Below the pieces are notes generated by a model. It was not told the DNA's origin. It searched no databases and saw only the letters and a program-made list of their open reading frames with translations. From Cordia subcordata (lineage: Eukaryota; Streptophyta; Magnoliopsida; Boraginales; Cordiaceae), in the NCBI GenBank assembly GCA_028554755.1, contig JAPTOF010000001.1, positions 3,516,501 through 3,580,500 on the forward strand: a stretch of DNA of 64,000 nt, written 5' to 3'. A program made the position numbers and the translations under genes. Below, piece after piece: positions 12,701-27,700 of this stretch (position 1 is the first letter of the stretch; every line of letters begins with the position of its first letter).

Positions 12701-15700
12701 TGTTAATCTTTGTCATTATTGTTGCTTGTGTCCTTCAACATAAGTATTAAGGGTGCATTTGGTTTGCTTGTTTTCTGTTTTCATTTTCATGGAAAATGAA
12801 AATTAGGATAGCAAACTCATTTAATTAACCATTTTTGTTTTCATTTTCAGAAAACAGAAAATAGTTTTCTAGGAAAACAAAAAATAGCAAAAAAGTGTTT
12901 TCTCTTAAAACAAGATGGCAATTTTGTAAATAACTCTAAAAGATTTGGAAAACAAGGTGGCAGTTTTGTAAATAATTCTAAATATTTAGAAAACAAGGTG
13001 GCAATTTTGTAAATAATTATAAAAGATTTAGAAAACAAGGTGGCAATTTTATAAATATCTCCAAAATTTAGAAAACGAGGTGGCAATTTTGTAAATATAT
13101 AAAAAAAATTTAGAAAACAAGGTGGCAATTTTGTAAATATCTCAAAAAAATTTAGAAAACAAGGTGGTAATTTTGTAAATAAACATATAAAAGAAAAACA
13201 CTTTTGTTAACCAAACACATTTTCTAAATTTTAGAAAACAGAAAACGAAAATTATTTTCAGAAAATGAAAATGGAAAATGAAAACTAGAAAATGAAACCA
13301 GAAAAAAGCCAAACCAAATGCAACCTAATCTTCTCTTTTTCTTATTTTTTATTTTTTGCATTTCCATCTACTTATTCTTTGTAAGATTGTGTATATATAT
13401 TACTCTGCTAAATAAAGATCTATCTTTTGACACTATTCTGATGTATACATAGTTTAATACCTGGTATTATGTTTACATACAATTCAGAGTGGCAAGTGCA
13501 CATAACTTTTTAAAGTAACTTCATTCATATCATGTCAAGGTCATGTTTTTTTACATTTGAAGTTTAATTAAATCAGCATTTAGGAAGAGTGTGTCTCTTA
13601 AACATGTAAATATGTTGAGTGTAGGTCGTAGAACAATATCTTATTCTGTCATTATAATTACTCGTACATGGAATGACCAAATAGTGAAGTCTGAAAACTT
13701 ATCTGTCATCACATGTTTTCTCCTTAGTTATTTCATGCTCAATAGGAAATTAAGTATTTTTTACTTGGTTATAGATTTTCATTGAAACTGTTTTGGTTTG
13801 GCAGATAAATTTTCTATAAAGTTATATTCAAGAGCTAATGCTTTTCTTTTTGACTTTTATTGGAAGGATCTTTGTAGAGCTGATCCTAAATCATTCACTG
13901 CATACTGGACAATGCTTTTACCATCTAGTGATGTATTACAACCAAGGTGATTTTGTCCTTTACTCACAAGTTTATATTTGTTGCTGGTCAAATTTTTAGT
14001 AATTCTACTAGAATTCATGTAACTTTAGTTTTGTTTTGTTCACTATATCTTCATGATTAGAGTTGCACACCTGCAGGAAGTATGAGGCAACCTTGATGAG
14101 TTGCTTGCTCTTTGATCCTTCTATAAAGGTAAATTTGGTTTTTGTTTTTTTTTTTCACCAGAATATCATTCTCTGTATTATTCCTTCTTCTGTTACCTAT
14201 TGCACTGTCTTCCAAGTAGCCATGAGAGATATGATGGCAATTGTCTCCACTGCTTTGCATCAAGCATACTTAGCTTTATCATTGAATTAGTTGATCTTCT
14301 TCTACTCTAGTTTCATTGAATTAGTTGATCTGCTTTTACTCTAGTTCTTCGCCCACAGTAATATGTTAACTTATGTTGTCCAGGCAAGGATGGCATCTGC
14401 CTCTACTATTAATGCAATGCTGGATGGGCCTGCTTCCATATTTCTACAGGTGGCAGAGTACAAAGAATCCACCAAATGTGGATCTTTTACTGCACTTTCC
14501 AGTTCACTTGGTCAAATTTTGATGCAACTACATTCAGGTAGTCAAAAAGCATGTATACTGCTTGTATATTTTCTACCCATGGAGCTGGCTAAATTTGCTT
14601 ACTGGAATCTTCCTTTCCTTTTTCATTTTGTCCAAAAATTCATAGATTCTTCTATCATTTTGTTTTCTCATAACGAATTATAACCTCTTGTAACTGTGGT
14701 ACGTTGGTTAGGTATTCTGTACTTAATCAAACATGAAACGAATGGTGGATTGCTGGGGTGCTTGTTCAAAATCCTGATGCTCTTGATATCATCCACTCCG
14801 TAAGGGCCCTTGTTTTTCATTCATGTGAAATGATGTGGAAGTGCCTACTTCATAAACCATTTTGGGTTCCTTACTACTTATTGTTAGTTCATCCTGTCAT
14901 AAAGAGAAAAGTGCTAGATTAAGTATATGTACTCTTTCTGGCTGCATTGCTAATAAGACAAGGGCAAAATTAATGCTTCGTTAACTTAGCACCCCTTTGG
15001 GATTGAGATAAAGTTCATTTTATGCAACTGCAAACCAAACCTATGTTACAAGGATGGACACAAATTTGGATCTGAGTGTAGGACATGGATGTTGTCAAAA
15101 TTTAGGATTTTGAAACTTGATCAAATAAGTGTCTTGACTTTAGACTTGGACATAGAGACGCGGCAGGTAAAATTATTAAAATAATCTATAAACCTTTCAA
15201 ATTGAGAACTAAAGAAGTAATTGTGTACAACACGTATGTATTTTTAGGACAAGAAGATGAGACCTCAAAATTGTCAACAAATAGAACCTTTGATAAAATA
15301 TAAGAAACCCACCTCACAATTTAACAAATTTTCAATTTAGTAATTTTTCACTTCCAATTTGACGTATCAGGAGTCATGTCTTCTTTTGAATTGTTGAACA
15401 CTTTTGGGGTGTCGTGTCCCATGGACTTAGCACAATTGAAAAGTCTAAGTAACTTAGAACCAAAGCAAATTGAGGTTTATGATGATCTTTTAAAAGATAT
15501 CCATCCCAATTTTGTTGTCTTCCTTTTGCTTTGGTACCTTGTTTAATCAGAGCTCAAAATATGTATTAGTTTTTTTAAGAATAAGGTGTATGCTACTTTT
15601 TGATATTTTAAACTAACAATATTTTAAGATTGTCAAGTTTGAAATTTGGGAAAGTGGACATTCATTTTGAGACATCCTGTGAATTGGTCAACTTTCAACT

Positions 15701-18700
15701 TGGGAGACAGCAAATCTTAGTTTAAGAAAACCCACTCAATACTTTGTAGTGTGCAATATGTTGCTGTTTGAATATTTTACCATTTTAGCAATTGGTGGTT
15801 GAAGTCTGGAAGAGAGTGGTCAAAAGACTTAAGGCCTGTTTGGATTGCCATTTTTTTCAGGGAAAAACACTTTTTTTTCTTGAAAAAGTTACATTAAATT
15901 TGCAATAATTATTTGATTTGGTTTCCAAAAAAGCTGAAACTCTGGAAAAAGTTCAAATATAGCTTTTTTTAGAAGCCATAATTTTCAGCTTTTAAAAAAA
16001 AGCTGTTTTGTAAAGCTATTAAAAAAAACGCTTTTGAAAAAAGTCAATTCAAAGGGGCCTTTAGTATTGGTACCAATTTGAGTGTCAAGCTCAATTTAAA
16101 TGTCAAGATTTGATTTAGCTCGCAGTTTTAAAAAAGAGCTGAATGTTTATGATAGGCCACCATTTTGAGACATCCCATTAAGGAAATAGTGCAATTCAAT
16201 GTGAAGGAGCATGTTTTTGTAGCTTATTATTGTAAAAGATTTAAGATTCCAATCATGGAGAGTATATGGTAATCTGAGAAGAAAATCGCAAATTCTATTC
16301 GAGAGAGGCTAAGTTTTCATGAACAGGACAAAGAATCACAAATTGATCTTTTAATCATTTTTCCTGTAGGGAAATCATCTATATAGAACATTAGTAATGT
16401 TGTGGAAAGGGAGGAAGCTAGATATACAAAGGGAAAAACCTTAAAAACTTAACAGTACTTATCAAAACAATAGGCGTTGTGTGTTGATCTGCAAGGCCTT
16501 TTATCTGTATCTTACATTTGTGATTAAGGTGCTCTATCTCACAATTGTTAGGCAAGTCAAGGCGCCCATCAAATCCGTATGCACCCATTTATTCATGCAT
16601 CTCTCTACAACAAAAATATGTAGCTCACTGTGATTGTGGGTGGTTTTGTTTCTGGTTCTTTAACAGATACTCAAGGATGCCTGGAGACTTGTTGCCAACA
16701 GTTGTTGCTTCAGTCAAAGCAACGATTGAAGAGGGCTTTCCTTCTCGAAGTGATAACACCAGTCTGATGGTTAGCTTGATGCATTTGCTTGTGCATATCC
16801 TCCTGTATGATTGTGTATTGCTGACATGGCTTTCAAAATTTTTTTCTGGTGCTGGGGCGTATAACTGGGTAGTTGGGCATTGTTTAACGAACTCTTAAAT
16901 GCTCATGTCTAATACAACTTGTTGATTAAGAATAAAAGAAGGCTTTCGTACTCTCAATAGTACTTGGGCCCATATATTTATACTATTGCAAAGTGGAGAA
17001 AATAAAGTATCTCTTCCAATGTGGGAGAGATCTAGTACAAAGACAACCATTATACTTAACACTCCACCTCAAGCTGGAGCATATATATCATAAGTGCCCA
17101 GTTTGTTACAAATATACTTAACACGGGGGCCATTAAGAGATTTTGTAAACAAATCAGCTAATTGATCACTAGAGCTAACATAAGAAGTAACAAGCTCTTT
17201 TGATAACAACTTCTCTCTCACAAAATGACAATCAATCTCTATACACTTCGTCCGCTCATGAAACACTGGATTTGTGGCTATGTGAATGGCAGCTTGATTA
17301 TCACATGTAAGCTTCATTGGACTAGGATTACCAAACCCAATTTCTATTAGAAGATTCTTAACCTATATTAACTCACAAGTAGCAACACCCATGGCTCAAT
17401 ATTCTGACTCAGCATTTGAGCGTGCAACCAAATCTTGCTTCTTACTTTTCCACGAGACAAAATTTCCTCCAACAAACACACAATACCCAGAGGTTGACCG
17501 CTTATCAGAAGGACTACCTGCCCAATCTGCATCTGAGTACCCAGTAATATCCATATGTCCCCTGTTATTGTAAAGTAACCCTTTTCCAGGAGATCCTTTA
17601 ATAAACCTCAAAATTCGAAGAACTGCATCCCAATGCCTTGTCCGTGGAGCATTCAGGAACTGAATTACCACACTAAATGCAAATGAGGTGTGTGGTCAAG
17701 TCATAGTAAGATAATTGAATTTTCTGACCAATCTTCTATATCTTCCTGGATATGTCATCAACTCCCCCCTCTTCTAGCAGAAGTTTCAGATTTGGATCCA
17801 TCGGTGAATCACAAAGTCGTACACCAATTAGTCCTGCCTCACTCAGCATATCTAAAGCATACTTTTGTTGAGATATATAAATTCCTTGTTTTGATTTTGC
17901 CACCTCTATGCCTAAGAAATAGTGTAAATGACCCAAATCTTTGGTTTGAAACTTCTGATGGAGAAATGCCTTTAAGTCATTTATGCCTGCAGTGTCATCA
18001 CCAGTTATTACAATATCAGCAATACAAACAATTAGTAGAAGGCATTTTCCATTAGAACATCAGTAGAAGACAGAATGATCAACACCACACTGGGTCAATC
18101 CAAATTCAAGAACTATCATACTGAAACGTCCAAACCAAGCTCGAGGAGATTGCTTGAGACCATATAGAGCTTTTTTTAGGCGACAGACCTTCTTAGACTC
18201 CCCTGAGCAACAAACCCTGGAGGTTGTTCCATATACACCTTTTCTTCAAGATCACCATTAAGAAAGGCACTTTTAATATCAAGTTGATGAAGAGACCAAT
18301 TATGTATAGCAGCAAGAGCAAGGAATATACGAACAGAGGACATTTTTGCAACAGGCGAAAACATATCGCCATAGTCAAGACCATAGACTTGTGTATATCC
18401 CTTGGCCATAAGACGGGCTTTCAGACGATCAACACGTCCATCCGGAGAGACCTTCATTGTATACACCCAACGACAACCAACAGGGGACTTACCAGGCGGT
18501 AAATCAACCAACTCCCAAGTTCCATTATCATGTAAGGTAGACATCTCGTCAAGCATTGCAACCCGCCAACCTAGATGAGCACATGCTTCTGCTACAGTCT
18601 TACGTGTAGAAACAGAGGATAAAGATGCAACAAACGAGGCATAGGAAGGAGATAAACCATCATAGGTCACAAAATTAGAAATAGGATGTTTAGTGGTGCA

Positions 18701-21700
18701 CGAACGAATACCTTTATGGAGTGCAATAGGTAGATTGATGTTAGAAGGCACAAGAATAGGGGCTGGATCTGAAGGCGACGAGCTAGTCGGTACCGGTGTA
18801 GGTGATGGAGCATGATGGCGACGGGCATAAACCCGAAGGTTCGGTCTATCTAGGCGCGAAGTGTCCACTGTGGAAGGAGAACAATTGGGGCTAATTGCAG
18901 GAGCAGAAGCGATAGGGGTATCGAAGATAGGCACGGGGAGGGGTAACGACTCGACTACCGAGCAGGAGAGGGACTAGGAGAAAAGTAAGGAGTTGTCTTG
19001 AAAAAGGTGACATTAGTAGATACAAATCATCTATTGAGTTGTGAAGAGTAACATTGGTATCCTTTCTGTTGTCGGGTATAGCCAAGGAAGACACACTTAA
19101 TGGACTGAGCCCCTAACTTGTCTACCCCGGGAGAGAGATTATGAACAAAATAGACACAACCAAAAACCTGAGGGGATAAGATATAGATAGGATCACGGGG
19201 AAATAAAATGGAGAAGGGAATTTGATCATGAAGCATAGAGGAGGGCATTCGGTTAACAAGGTAACAGGCAGTCAAAACGGCATCATCCCAAAAAGGGGTG
19301 CATGCATATGAAGCAAAAGGGTGCGGGCTGTCTCAATGAAATGGCGATTTTTTCGCTCGGTGACCCCGTTCTGCTGTGGCGTGTGTGCACAAGATGTTTG
19401 GTGAAGGATGCCGTGAGTAGTTAGAAACGAAGTGAAAGCACCAGACAAATATTCTTTAGCATTATCACTCCAAAAAGTTTTGACAGAGACTCCAAACTGT
19501 GCGTAAATTTTAGTATAAAATTTCAAGAAGATATAAATAAACTTCAAAGCGTTCGTTCATTAAGAAAAGCCAAGTCATGCGAGAATAATCATCAATGAAC
19601 GTTACAAAATAACGAAACCGAAATTTGGAAACAGTGCGACTCGGACCTCAAATATCAGAATGAATTAGAGCAAAAGGGGCAACAGCCCGTTTATTGACAC
19701 GATTACTAAAGGAGTTACAACTATGTTTACGTAATTGGCATGACTCGCAAGAAATCTCACTAACATGACTAAGGTAGGGAACCATTTTCTTGAGACTAGC
19801 CAAGGATGTATGTCCTAAACGAGAATGGACTTGCTTCGGTGTAGGGGCAACAACGAACGTAGCAGGGACAAACGGATCAAGATAGTAAAGACCGCGCTTT
19901 TCACGCTTGTCTTTAAATCTCGAAAAGACACAAAGTTAGGAATAAAGGTTACAGAACAATTAAGGGATTTAGTGAGTTTACTGACAGACAAAAGATTGAA
20001 AGGGAATTTCGGAAGATATAACACCGAAGGAAACACAATAGAGGTATGGGACGGGCATTACCAACTCCACGAGCAGACGTAGAGGAGCCATCGGCAAGTG
20101 TGACACTAGACAAATAACCAGGGTGAAAATTAGAAAGTAAATGAGAATTACCAGTGATATGGTCAGACGCACCGAAGTCAATAACCCAAGGACTATGATT
20201 CGGCTTAGCAGTAGAAAGAAGTACAGAGGATGAACCAACATTGGCATAAGAAGCAGTGGTGCTCTGGGTGGGATGCGTTGCTCTTTGAGATGCTTGCGAT
20301 TGCAAAAATTGAGAGTACTCCTCCTCAGTAATTGTCACCATAGAAGGTTCAACAGAAGTCTGAGTAGTGGAATTGTCTGGTTAAGAGGCTTGAATAGCAT
20401 TTGCCACTTGTTGGGGTCGACTATGGAGGCTCCAACAACTATCACGAACGTGTCCCAACTTATTACAGTATGTGCAGTGCCAGTGAGGACGCTGGCCATT
20501 ATTGGAGCGATCTCCTCCATGATCAGAAGTGCCACAACCTCTACTTCGACCTCTACGATTACTGGTGTCAGATGGGGTAGGGGTGACAAGAGCAGATTGA
20601 TCGAAAAGTGGAGCAGATGTCACAGTTCGTGGGTGAGCACTATTCAGCCGTGCATAAGTATCCTCCAAAGTCGATAAGGTGGATTCAGACAAAAGTTGTG
20701 AACGAACATAATCATACTGAGTGGGGAGGTTGCGTAACCAAAGAACAAGAAAGAGATGATCCCATTGATGTTGAATCTTCTTTGGATCAGTGGTGGGAGG
20801 AAATAGGTCCCGGAACTCTATTATAGAACTTTGAAGTTAACTGTAATATGTGGGTAAATCCATATTAGGAGATGGCCCACGTAGCATATCACAAACCACA
20901 TCATAAACCTTGGTCACCTGATTGGAATATAGAACCCGAGTAGTAGACCAAATAGAATTATCAGTCTTGCACTGTTGAAATCCACGCATAATGGGTGGCT
21001 TCAAAGATTGCCATAGTAAGCTAATCAATTAGGGGTTAACATGACGCCAAGTACGAGCATCTTCGTCAGACAGATCAGAAGAACATTCAGAAGTTAAGTG
21101 GTCCTCTAAGCCTTGTCCAAGAAACCAAATTTCAACTGCAACAGACCAATAGGAATAGTTATTTCCATTCAACTTTTCCGAAGTGATAGTGGGAGTGCCA
21201 GAAAAAGCAGGAACCACTACTAAGGGCTTAGATGCAGTAGAAGTAGTGGGTTCAGAGTTCGCAGAAATGGAAGACTTGTTCTTTTCAATCTCTATGATTA
21301 AAACAAAAGAAAGAATGTGCAATGATTTGCACTAAACACAACAACTCCCACACACGAAAGGATAATGAACAACTCAAATTTCCAAAGAACAGTCAAACAT
21401 GAAGCTGCATTTTTATTTTCAGCTATTGTTGTCAGAAATTAGAGAAAACTAGAAAAGAACTGGGAAGAAACTGAATGCATGGAACAAAAGAGCGTGAGGC
21501 AGCGAGCATTCTCCTTTTTTTTTTTTTATATTGATGACTGGCGGCGGCAGGTTTTGTCGTGGTGGCGGCGGCGGCTAGGATGTTGGGGTGGTGGCGGCGG
21601 CTAGGGTTTTGGGGGGTGGTGGCGGCGGCCAGGGTTTTGTGGTGGTGGTGGCGGCGGCTAGGGTTTTGGGGCGGAAAAAAAAAGATGGGTTAAGGATTAA

Positions 21701-24700
21701 GGTTTTTCTTGGTACCATGTTGATTAAGAATAAAAGAAGGCTTTCGTACTCTCAATAGTACTTAGCCCCATATATTTATACTATTGCAAAGTAGAGAAAA
21801 TAAAGTATCTACTCCGATGTGGGAGAGACCTAGTACAAAGACAACCGCTATACTTAACACAACTTACTGATTATAATGTTCAATTTTTTGGTAGGAGAAG
21901 CCATCATTACTTAATGAAATTAGATTTGTGTCAAATCATGAATGAAATTATCAGTTAAATATAGCTTATGTATCCTGAATTCTGATCTTGTAGGGCACTC
22001 TCTCATTTAAGAAACCTATTGAACTAGATCAAGTTATTCTTGGAAACATTAGAGTGTTGCCAGGTCCTGTCTCACTTTGCTGACATAGCTGCAAGATAAT
22101 TGGAGTTCCATTCTACCTTATCCCATGGTTCTATTTATCAAAAGCATTATGTTAGAAATGTTAGTTGGTTCGGGTACATTGTTCCCTTGGGAGGATATAC
22201 TGTGTTTCTGCTCCTAAATTTGTGCAAAGTATGTCTGCTATTTAGAGAATCTTCAAAGGGTAGTATTAGAGGCCACCGTGATGAAAATTAGTTCTTGAGT
22301 GCCTATGCATTTCTACTTTTAAAGGATTGCATCTACTGAGTGCATGCACACACAGAGACGAGTGAGAGAGGGGAAGAAAAAAGGAAGGGAGCTTCTGTCT
22401 TGTTGCACATTAACACTTTAATGTCTTGAATCATATTACTTTCTCAGTACACAGGCCGCATAAGAAATCTTTACCAGATTAATTTTTTATTGCAGGTAGC
22501 TGCAACAAATTGCTTGACTATAGCTCTGTCTGTCTCACCGTCATCAGTCCATATAAAGAATATGCTTTTAGTGGAACCATCAAAAGGTCTGTTAGTTTCT
22601 TCCTAGTTTTAGAATCCTGTAGCAATGTTCAATTAAAAGGATAGCTGTTTGTCTTTTCTATCAATTTTTTTTTTGAATACTAGTACAATATGACTTATTC
22701 CAATTGTTGACCAAAAGAAGACTGCTAAAGGAGTATGGAGCACTTATCTCTTCTCTTTTTCTGCTATCATAAAAAGTCAAATTTTCAAAGAGTTGCACTT
22801 TGAAATGGAACCACAGAGTCATATTTTCTGTTGACTCTTTTACTATATAGCCAAGTCAAATGTTGTCAGGGTGAATCAATAATAAGAGTAAGCTAATTGA
22901 TGGATTGTCTTGCTACCTGGTGCTTTGAAGGTAGAGTTTTTTATTTTTCTTTGTCTGAGTTTACATTTGTTAGTCGAACAAAATGTTGCTATTCTCATAA
23001 GAGAAGTTGGATGAGCTCTGGTTGTGCATCTTTCTTATTTCAGTTGGATCAGCTTAGACTACAAAACTATTCTCCAGTGGACTAAAATAAGAATAGAGTT
23101 CTTGGGTCTGCTTGTCGGCTTTATCTTCTGGTGTACAGCTGAATCTTGTTTATACTTTGAGATATCTCTGCATATTTGGTAGGATTAGAGGAATAGAGTG
23201 ATGGCAGGTTTTTGAAGATAAGTATGAGAGCAGGAACCAGAATTTTGACAACAAACCTGAAATTCCAAAATTAGGTCTATGCATGCAACAAAAATGATGA
23301 ATTCAGCTACTTGTAAAAATAAAATTGAGACCATCTATAGATAAAGAATAGACAGAGGATAATTCGTACTTCAATATGTAACTTCAGAGAAGAAAAGGTA
23401 TTAGTTCTCTGCTCCATTATTTGTGCAACTTTTGGCTGTGAGATGCTGGTCCTTACCAATTACATTGTCTGCTAACTCTTGACTATAGCAGCTGCACATA
23501 TTCTTGCTGGGTGAATAGGGTACTGCACATTCAAGTAGAAGCTATTGTTTAACCAAAAAAAGAAAAAAAAAGTTGAAGCTATTGAAAAGATATAGAGGAA
23601 GAAATAGCGGTTCGATGTGTTTTAGTAGTTTCCATGCCAAAGATGTCCTGTTATCAAGTTCTTCTGTCAACTAGAGAAGCCTTGCACGTGCTACTCTCAC
23701 TGTAAATGTATCTGGCTTGCACATGACAGTACACTTTGAAAACATAACAGATAATAAATGAACCTTTTTCTAACAAGCTTCTGAATGGGATGTTGACAAT
23801 CTCGTTATACATCTGAATGACATTGTTTTGTAGAAAAACTCTAAGAATTTATTAAATCCATACAAAGCGAAAAACCTAAGAATTTATTAACTCCACACCA
23901 AAAGGAAAAACTTTTGACAGGGAAGGAGTTTGAATTGATATGTTGATGTAGTTTCTATCAATATGTTACATGGCTTCTGAGATCTATATGATATTGTGAA
24001 CTTTCAATTTTGTCTTTCCCTCTACTTAACTATGTGTTTGTATTTTGATCACTTAGTCTAAAAGGGAAATTTTATTTTGAAGGTATTTCAGGTTCTGTTG
24101 AGGATCAATGCAAATCTGGTGTCTTATCTGCCTTGATTAGGTATTCAGAACCAGTGACAAATCCATCCGTAAGCCTGGAGGCGCTCAAGGTAACATTTGT
24201 TCTCATATAGAGGGGGAATATTCGTACTTGTCTGTGTCCTGCAGTTGGAAATTTGGGGAAATGATTTTGTCATCCACTTCTTTGTCAAAGGATCGTTATT
24301 GATGGAATTTCCTGTTATTGCTCATCATACTTAATCGTGCATTAGTTTCAACACTTCTCTGACTGAAAGATCTGAATTTTATAATCTCATTTTCTTTTAC
24401 TTATTTGGTTGCAAACAAGGGACTAGGTACAGATGTTGAGGATGACCTCATCGAGATAAACTGGTGAAGTTTGGAATTACTTGTCTGTTACATCTGGGAA
24501 CTGAGGAAAAGAGAGACTTTTGGAAGATGGAGACCACCCTATCCCAAAGGAAATTAGGAGGATCACTGGATTCCCCAAATATCCTAAGCATCTTCCTCAA
24601 TCCAAATACACCAAATGATAATTATTGTTGCAGAATGCCATAAAATATTTCCTCGGTTAGGAGGCATAAAACCCATAAACTTTGTGGAAAGAGAAAACCT

Positions 24701-27700
24701 TCATTGGTTAGGAGGCATAAAATCACAAAATTTGTAGAATGAGATCCACATTAGTTGGAGAAACATATGAATGTCATAGTACCTAAGAAGTTCCACAAGA
24801 GGTCCATAGACCCTGCACACGAAGAGATAACTGAGCAATGTGGTTTCCGTATGTCTATTGATATTAGGGGAGATGTCTGGATAAGCTATAGAAGCAAATG
24901 TGTTGGATTATTTATCGTAAAAACATCTTTTGCAGGGAGTTTATTGTAAAAACTTTGTGCATGCTGATTTTAATTTCAAGCAATTACATACACTTATTCT
25001 TTGCCTTGTACATGGGAATAAGCTCACCCATGTCAGCCTTCTAGGGTTGAAACTTGCACTCATTTGCTGACCATCATTGCATGAGATGATATAATCTATT
25101 TTAGTGGACGTTTTTATGAGTCCTCTTGGTTTTAGTGTTTTGTATCTTAATTTTTGTGCAATTCTTTGCACTTGATATGTGTGTACATGTATATAATATT
25201 TTCCTTTCAAATCAGGTGCAATGCCTGAAGATATTTTTTTCTTTTCATTTTCTCTTTCTTGTGGTGCTTAATAGGGGTGTTTTGTCTTGTTCGGTTTATA
25301 TATATATATATAAAAGACACACTAGCTGTTTCTGTTTGACATGCAAGTGACCCTTATAAGTTCAGTCCATGTAGCTTTGATGTTTTCTTTGAGTTAACAT
25401 TGCCCTTATACGTTGTTCTATCTTTATCTTCTGTATTTCTGTGGAAGTTTAAGTTTGACAAATATGCTGTGGCATTACCCTTAGCAACTTGTTATTGGAT
25501 TCTATTCATTGAGATATGTATAAATATCTGTGAGGCATATTGAAGCACTTGATATGCTTCATACTCAAAAATCTACAGCATATTCTTTGCTGTTGAACAT
25601 GGACTCAAAGTGCTCCCATCTTTCTCATATAGTCTGTAATCTGGGATATTCATGTGCCTCTATTGAAAGGGATCTTATATTTTCTCACATGGTTTTTTCA
25701 GGCCCTTAAAGCTGTGGCACATAACTATCCAAGTACAATGGTTTCATGCTGGGAACAAGTTTCTCCTCTGATCTCTGGTCTATTGAATTACCCAATGGAG
25801 CCTCAAGCAATATCTTGGAAGTTTAATGTTGGAAATGCTGTTGGTGCATTAGGGGAGCGAGTCACTATGGCTGCTTTCAAGGTAGTGCCTTCATATTGAC
25901 TAGTATTGGTTATTTTCTTAATCTTCTTGCAATTCTTTGTCATTTTAGTAGTTAATTATTTCCAGTCTTATATGGTAAATCTGTTTGCAGCAAATAATGA
26001 GGGCTAACTAACCCTTTCATTCTTGTGATCACCATTGAGTATCAACTGTCTATTTAGATCTTGCACACATCCATGCACAAGCGAAAATTAAAACTTACTC
26101 CCTCTGTCCCATTGTATGTCCTACTTTCCCTTTTGGATAGATGGTGTTTATGTTTAGACGACGGGTTCTTGTGAAGTTGATTTAGATAGTATACAAGAAT
26201 ATATAGATAATTTGGATATTTGGTCAAATGTTTCTGTGGTTACACCCTCTTGGTGGATGATTCCTTACTTCTCAAAAAGAGAAAAGAAAATGAATCCTTT
26301 TGCAAAAACAAGGTGTTTTTTGAGTCAATTTTTATTATGCCTCTTGCATTTATTTTTTGGACTGAGAATTTGAGGCCAGATAAGAGAACTAGGTCCCATG
26401 CTTTCTAAAGTGCAATGTCATAGGTGTGAGTTTGACACAAGCATCAATCTAACGGGGTATATGGGAGTGCATTATCACACTCAAGTTCTGTATTTAAATT
26501 TTTTGACACCCCTTAATAAAAATTGGCTCCGTCACTGCTTATCAACAGTGCTTCCTCTGCCGAAACCATTCACCAGTGCACTAGTCAATGTGATCTCTAT
26601 GCCTGCATCTATTTTTCTTGGATATTCTGGATAAATAGAAAGATGGAGAAAATTAGACCTCTGTGTTGCATCACATGTGCATTTGGATGGCTTGTGCAGC
26701 ATGTTTTCTGAGTCTTAACTAGGTATTCTACTCCTGTCATTTAACTGAATTTTCTGTACAGTTACTGGATGAATGTCTTCGAGCAATTGCTGGATTTAAA
26801 GGAACCGAGGATCTTTCAGATGAGAAATTGCTTGATGACCCATTTACATCTGATTGTGTTAAAACAAAGTCAATTTCATCTGCTCCGTATCATGGATCAG
26901 AGAGGCCTTCACAAACTGTGGATGAACTCAAAGCATGTCCTTCCGGGAGCGAGCAGTGGTCTGAAGCAATAAGTAAACATATTCCTCTAGGGCTTCAGCA
27001 TTCTTCTGGCATGGTTGGTTAAAATAGTGTACTTGCAGTTATATTCTTGCTTTGTGCATGTATTTTTCTTTCCGATGTTTTTAATTGACTTGTTCATTTT
27101 GGAAGGTTCGAGCTGCATCAGTAACTTGTTTTGCTGGAATAACTTCTTCTGTTTTCTTTTCTCTGCTAAAGGAGGAACAGGATGTTATTCTTAATTCATC
27201 TGTAAGTATATAAATGTAAATGTGGCCTCTTTTTGCTTTCTCTGGCTCTGACTACTAAAGAGTCTTATATTTATATTGCTCGATTGAGATGTTGATAGGT
27301 TAAAGCTGCTCTAAGAGATGAGGTTCCAACGGTTAGGTCAGCTGCTTGTCGAGCCCTTGGCATTATAGCGTGTTTTCCTCAAATTTTCCAAAGGTAATCA
27401 ATATTTGTTGTCTTGTGGGTCGATAGCAGACATGAATTCTAAAGTTTACATCAATCATGCAGTGTGAAGATCCTTGACCAGTTTATTACAGCTGTTGAAC
27501 ACAACACTCGTGATTCTCAAATCTCTGTAAGCACCATAGTTCTCTAACTTATATTCATTTCTTTGGGAAGATTACATTTCCATTTTTGGGAATGAAGATC
27601 TCTTTGGTGTAACTTGCAGGTACGCATTGTGGCCTCCTGGGCTCTAGCAAACATTTGTGATTCTCTCCGCCATTGTATTTCTGTAGACACCTTCAAGAAA

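Larger units (their letters stand above)
16920..21859 (-). mobile_element. Ty1/copia LTR retrotransposon 1 in HEATR6-like intron 12
   Basis: A 4940-bp element with 142-bp LTRs (TGTTGATTAAG...ATACTTAACA) and a 5-bp target duplication CAACT at 16915-16919 and 21860-21864. In minus-strand sense the PBS next to the right LTR reads TGGTACCAAG, similar to the initiator-Met tRNA site of plant copia elements, and the PPT next to the left LTR reads GCTTGAGGTGGAG. Domain order in element sense is gag, protease, integrase, reverse transcriptase, RNase H, which defines Copia. The LTRs differ at about 9 of 142 positions by eye, so this is not a recent insertion. It lies antisense to the host gene, between exons 12 and 13. 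Confidence 0.95.

Noticed and set aside
12847..13128. 93-codon minus-strand frame with repeated [13 protein letters not shown] units
   Set aside because: It is the translation of the minisatellite inside the Tourist-like element.
12905..13190. Regularly spaced repeats that could be mistaken for a CRISPR-like array
   Set aside because: Units are imperfect, the spacers are A-rich variants of each other, and the array lies inside a plant transposon; no CRISPR is expected in this genome.
21994..22063. Exon-like segment flanked by TAG| and |GT in HEATR6-like intron 12
   Set aside because: It is 70 nt long and would break the phase-0 junction between exons 12 and 13, which join cleanly without it.
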